Positions 62,004-64,000 of a stretch of DNA of 64,000 nt are shown here, piece by piece. The notes under the pieces were generated by a model. It saw only the letters and a program-made list of their open reading frames with translations, ran no database searches and was not told the origin of the DNA. The position numbers were made by a program, and so were the translations under genes. The DNA comes from Streptomyces sp. WAC 01529 (lineage in GTDB: Bacteria; Actinomycetota; Actinomycetes; Streptomycetales; Streptomycetaceae), in contig NZ_CP029617.1 of NCBI RefSeq assembly GCF_003945545.1, positions 310,001 to 374,000 on the forward strand. The letters run 5' to 3'. Position 1 is the stretch's first letter. Each line of letters begins with the position of its first letter.

Positions 62004-63524
62004 ATGCCTGACGTGACACGGACCAAGCACGGCCGCCCGGTTCACCACTGGCGGCGCGATGTGGTCGAGCTGGCCGCCCTGTTCACCGCCGTCGCGGTGG
62101 CGGACGCCGTGGCGAACATGATCGGCCACGGCCCCGACGGGCCCGCCCTGCTCGCGATCTCGGCCGTGGTGCTGCTCGCCACGGCCGGGTTCCACCTCTG
62201 GTGGGCGCGGCGCCACGACCATGCCCCGCCGCGCGCGCACGATACCGGCGCCCGGCCGCCCGCCGTCGCGGAGCAGGCCGGGCCCACCGCTTCCGGTTCC
62301 TCCGCCGAACACCCCGCCGAGCACCCCGCCGGCCCGTCCGGAGCGACGTCCGGGGCGACGACACTGTGGCGGATGCGTACGACCGTACGAGACGAGCCGG
62401 GCTCGCTGGCGGCGCTGTGCGTGGCCCTCGCCGAACAGCGGGTGGACATCCTGAGCCTCCAGGCGCACCCGCTGGCCGAGGGCACGGTCGACGAGTTCCT
62501 GCTGCGCGCCCCCGAAGGGCTGTCCGCCGCCGAGATCACCCGGTCGGTCTCCCGGGCGGGCGGCACCGGAACGTGGATCGAGCGCGCCGACGCCCACGAC
62601 CTGGTGGACGCCCCCACCCGCATCCTGGGCCTGGCCACCCGCACCGCCCTCGACGCCGCCGAACTGCCGCTCGCGCTGCGCCAGCTGCTGGGCCGCTGCA
62701 CGATCCGGTCGCTGCCCGCCGGGGCGCGGGCGGTGGGGCGCCGGGACGAGGCGGCGCCCGGTCAGCCGGTCCCCGTCGACGGCGTACTCGAAGGGACCGT
62801 GCTGCACCTGAAGGGCCCGGAGGGCGAGGTGATCAGCGTGGAGCGGCCGTACCTGCCGTTCACGCCCACGGAGTTCGCCCGCGCGCGTGCCCTGGTGGAA
62901 CTCGACACCCGGCTCGGCCCGCGCGTCCCGCGCACCCAGGACGTGCTGACGCTGCCCGAGGGCAACTCCATCACTCTGCGCCGGGCCGACACCTCCGACG
63001 TCGAGGCCGCCAAGGCCATGCACGACCGCTGCTCGCGGCGCACCCTCGACATGCGCTACCACGGCCCGGTCCGGGACGCCGACCGTTACCTCAACCACCT
63101 GCTCAGCCCGCGGTTCGGCCGCACCCTCGCGGTGCGGACCGTCTCCGGCCGGATCGTCGGCATCGGCCATCTGCTCTGGGACGGCGACGAGACCGAGATC
63201 GCACTGCTCGTCGAGGACGAGTGGCAGCGGCGCGGCATCGGCGGCCAACTGCTCGACCGGCTCGTGGCGATGGCGGTCGAGGCGGGCTGCGGGAGCGTGT
63301 ACGCGGTGACGCAGGCGTCCAACACGGGCATGGTCGCCGCGATGCGCGGGCTCGGTCTGCCGCTCGACTACCAGATCGAGGAGGGCACGCTGGTGATCAC
63401 GGCCCGCCTCGACGCGCCGGCCGTCACTTCGCCATCGCCGTACGACCGTGAGCGGGACGCTCGTACGCAGGAAGGCAGTGAGCGGGACGGCCGTGTGGAG
63501 CGGCACCAGCGGGCGGCCCGCTGA
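62004..63524 (+). CDS. Membrane-anchored ACT domain - GNAT acetyltransferase fusion
   Basis: A 506-residue protein with an unusual domain order. Two N-terminal membrane segments (VVELAALFTAVAVADAVANM and ALLAISAVVLLATAGFHLWW) lead to a Pro/Ala-rich linker. An ACT domain (about 125-190; RMRTTVRDEPGSLAALCVAL, RVDILSLQAH), a middle region, and a C-terminal GNAT domain (about 330-475; EDEWQRRGIGGQLLDRLVAM) follow. ACT domains sense amino acids, so acetylation may be under amino-acid control. ATG 61992 is an alternative start. The last 101 bases overlap the convergent next gene. Confidence 0.85.
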   Translation: MPDVTRTKHGRPVHHWRRDVVELAALFTAVAVADAVANMIGHGPDGPALLAISAVVLLATAGFHLWWARRHDHAPPRAHDTGARPPAVAEQAGPTASGSSAEHPAEHPAGPSGATSGATTLWRMRTTVRDEPGSLAALCVALAEQRVDILSLQAHPLAEGTVDEFLLRAPEGLSAAEITRSVSRAGGTGTWIERADAHDLVDAPTRILGLATRTALDAAELPLALRQLLGRCTIRSLPAGARAVGRRDEAAPGQPVPVDGVLEGTVLHLKGPEGEVISVERPYLPFTPTEFARARALVELDTRLGPRVPRTQDVLTLPEGNSITLRRADTSDVEAAKAMHDRCSRRTLDMRYHGPVRDADRYLNHLLSPRFGRTLAVRTVSGRIVGIGHLLWDGDETEIALLVEDEWQRRGIGGQLLDRLVAMAVEAGCGSVYAVTQASNTGMVAAMRGLGLPLDYQIEEGTLVITARLDAPAVTSPSPYDRERDARTQEGSERDGRVERHQRAAR

Positions 63525-64000
63525 CCGGCCCGAGCGCGCAATCCAGATCGCGCCACAGGTCCTCCACGTCCTCCAGGCCGCACGACATGCGCAGCAGCCG
63601 GTCGCTCACCCCGGAGGAGTGCCGGTCCGCCGCGTCCACCACGCGGTGACTGATGGACGCCGGATGCTGGATGAGCGAGTCGACGCTGCCGAGGCTCACC
63701 GCCGGGGTGATCAGCCGCACTCCGGCGATCACCTCGTGCGGGTCGCCGCGCACCTCGAAGGCGACCATGGCGCCGCCGATCCGCGGGTAGTGGACGCGGG
63801 CCACGCGCGGGTCGTCGGCGAGGCGGCGCGCCAGCTCCGCCGCGTTCGCCGACGCCGCCCGCACCCGGACGGGCAGCGTGGCGAGGCCGCGCAGCAGCAG
63901 ATACCCGGCGAGCGGATGCAGCACCCCGCCGGTGGCGAACCGCACCTGCCGCAGCTGCCTCGCGAACTCCTCGTCGCACGCGACCACTCCCCCGAGGACG
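63424..64000 (-). CDS. Cys/Met-metabolism PLP enzyme, 3' part only
   Basis: The C-terminal part of a cystathionine gamma-synthase/lyase family enzyme; the gene continues beyond the right edge. RFATGGVLHPLAGYLLLRGL, then VARVHYPRIGG and GVRLITPAVSLGSVDSLIQH, plus DRLLRMSCGLEDVEDLWRDL, are typical of the C-terminal domain. The PLP lysine lies outside the window. The tail after residue DCALGPVS is an unusual basic extension of about 40 residues. Those codons, opposite the end of the ACT-GNAT gene, may reflect loss of the normal stop. Confidence 0.85.
   Translation of the reverse strand, partial: VLGGVVACDEEFARQLRQVRFATGGVLHPLAGYLLLRGLATLPVRVRAASANAAELARRLADDPRVARVHYPRIGGAMVAFEVRGDPHEVIAGVRLITPAVSLGSVDSLIQHPASISHRVVDAADRHSSGVSDRLLRMSCGLEDVEDLWRDLDCALGPVSGPPAGAAPHGRPAHCLPAYERPAHGRTAMAK

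Overview
The window is high-GC actinobacterial chromosome and reads as a Streptomyces core-genome segment. The signs are strong third-position G/C bias, GTG and TTG starts behind GGAGG-type ribosome sites, a subtilisin-inhibitor gene, a tripeptidyl aminopeptidase, MmyB-like and DUF397 regulators, an ECF41 sigma factor and a c-di-AMP riboswitch before a cell-wall hydrolase. From memory, the order pfkA, tap, urease, bioF/bioBAD, purB matches the S. coelicolor SCO12xx region; I could not check this. I see no tRNA, rRNA, CRISPR array, insertion sequence or prophage block.

Layout. 0.4-5.3 kb: MmyB-like regulator, type III polyketide synthase, GNAT enzyme, then an acyl-CoA dehydrogenase divergent from a TetR regulator. 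5.4-12.5 kb: peptide deformylase, the MurT/GatD lipid II amidation pair, 6-phosphofructokinase, a CtaG-type cytochrome oxidase assembly protein with a 52-residue membrane protein after it, a subtilisin inhibitor, an acyltransferase and a YbaK-type deacylase. 12.5-20 kb: tripeptidyl aminopeptidase, then the leftward urease cluster ureA-B-C-F-G-D with a GlnR-like site upstream. 20-28 kb: TetR/permease pair, orphan YefM-type antitoxin, ClpP paralogue, riboswitch plus NlpC/P60 hydrolase, LysE exporter with divergent LysR regulator, and an ATPase / XRE-DUF5753 / DUF397 locus. 28-32 kb: biotin genes, bioF divergent from bioB-bioA-bioD.

32-45 kb: methyltransferase, VOC protein, a toxin-antitoxin-like pair with a degenerate Fic motif, a MacB-type ABC exporter, two coupled CNNM/CorC transporters, a lone r1t-type holin, an SGNH hydrolase, purB and a diaminopimelate decarboxylase. 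45-52 kb: methylmalonyl-CoA mutase (mutA, mutB), its GTPase chaperone meaB and a 3-hydroxyisobutyryl-CoA hydrolase-like gene. Together these can interconvert succinyl-CoA and methylmalonyl-CoA and drain valine catabolism. 52-64 kb: ROK and DasR-like GntR regulators, ECF41 sigma factor, alpha/beta hydrolase overlapping an EamA transporter, MocR regulator, PhoD phosphatase behind a PHO-box-like repeat, an ACT-GNAT membrane fusion, and the 3' part of a Cys/Met-metabolism PLP enzyme running off the right edge.

Most of this is ordinary chromosome. I did not find an obviously new multi-gene system. The most unusual items are the Cys/His-rich tail on BioB, the Fic-like protein with a broken catalytic motif, several short tandem repeats in promoters or at a protein N-terminus, a 54-bp perfect palindrome, and a transporter reading 285 bp into its convergent neighbour.
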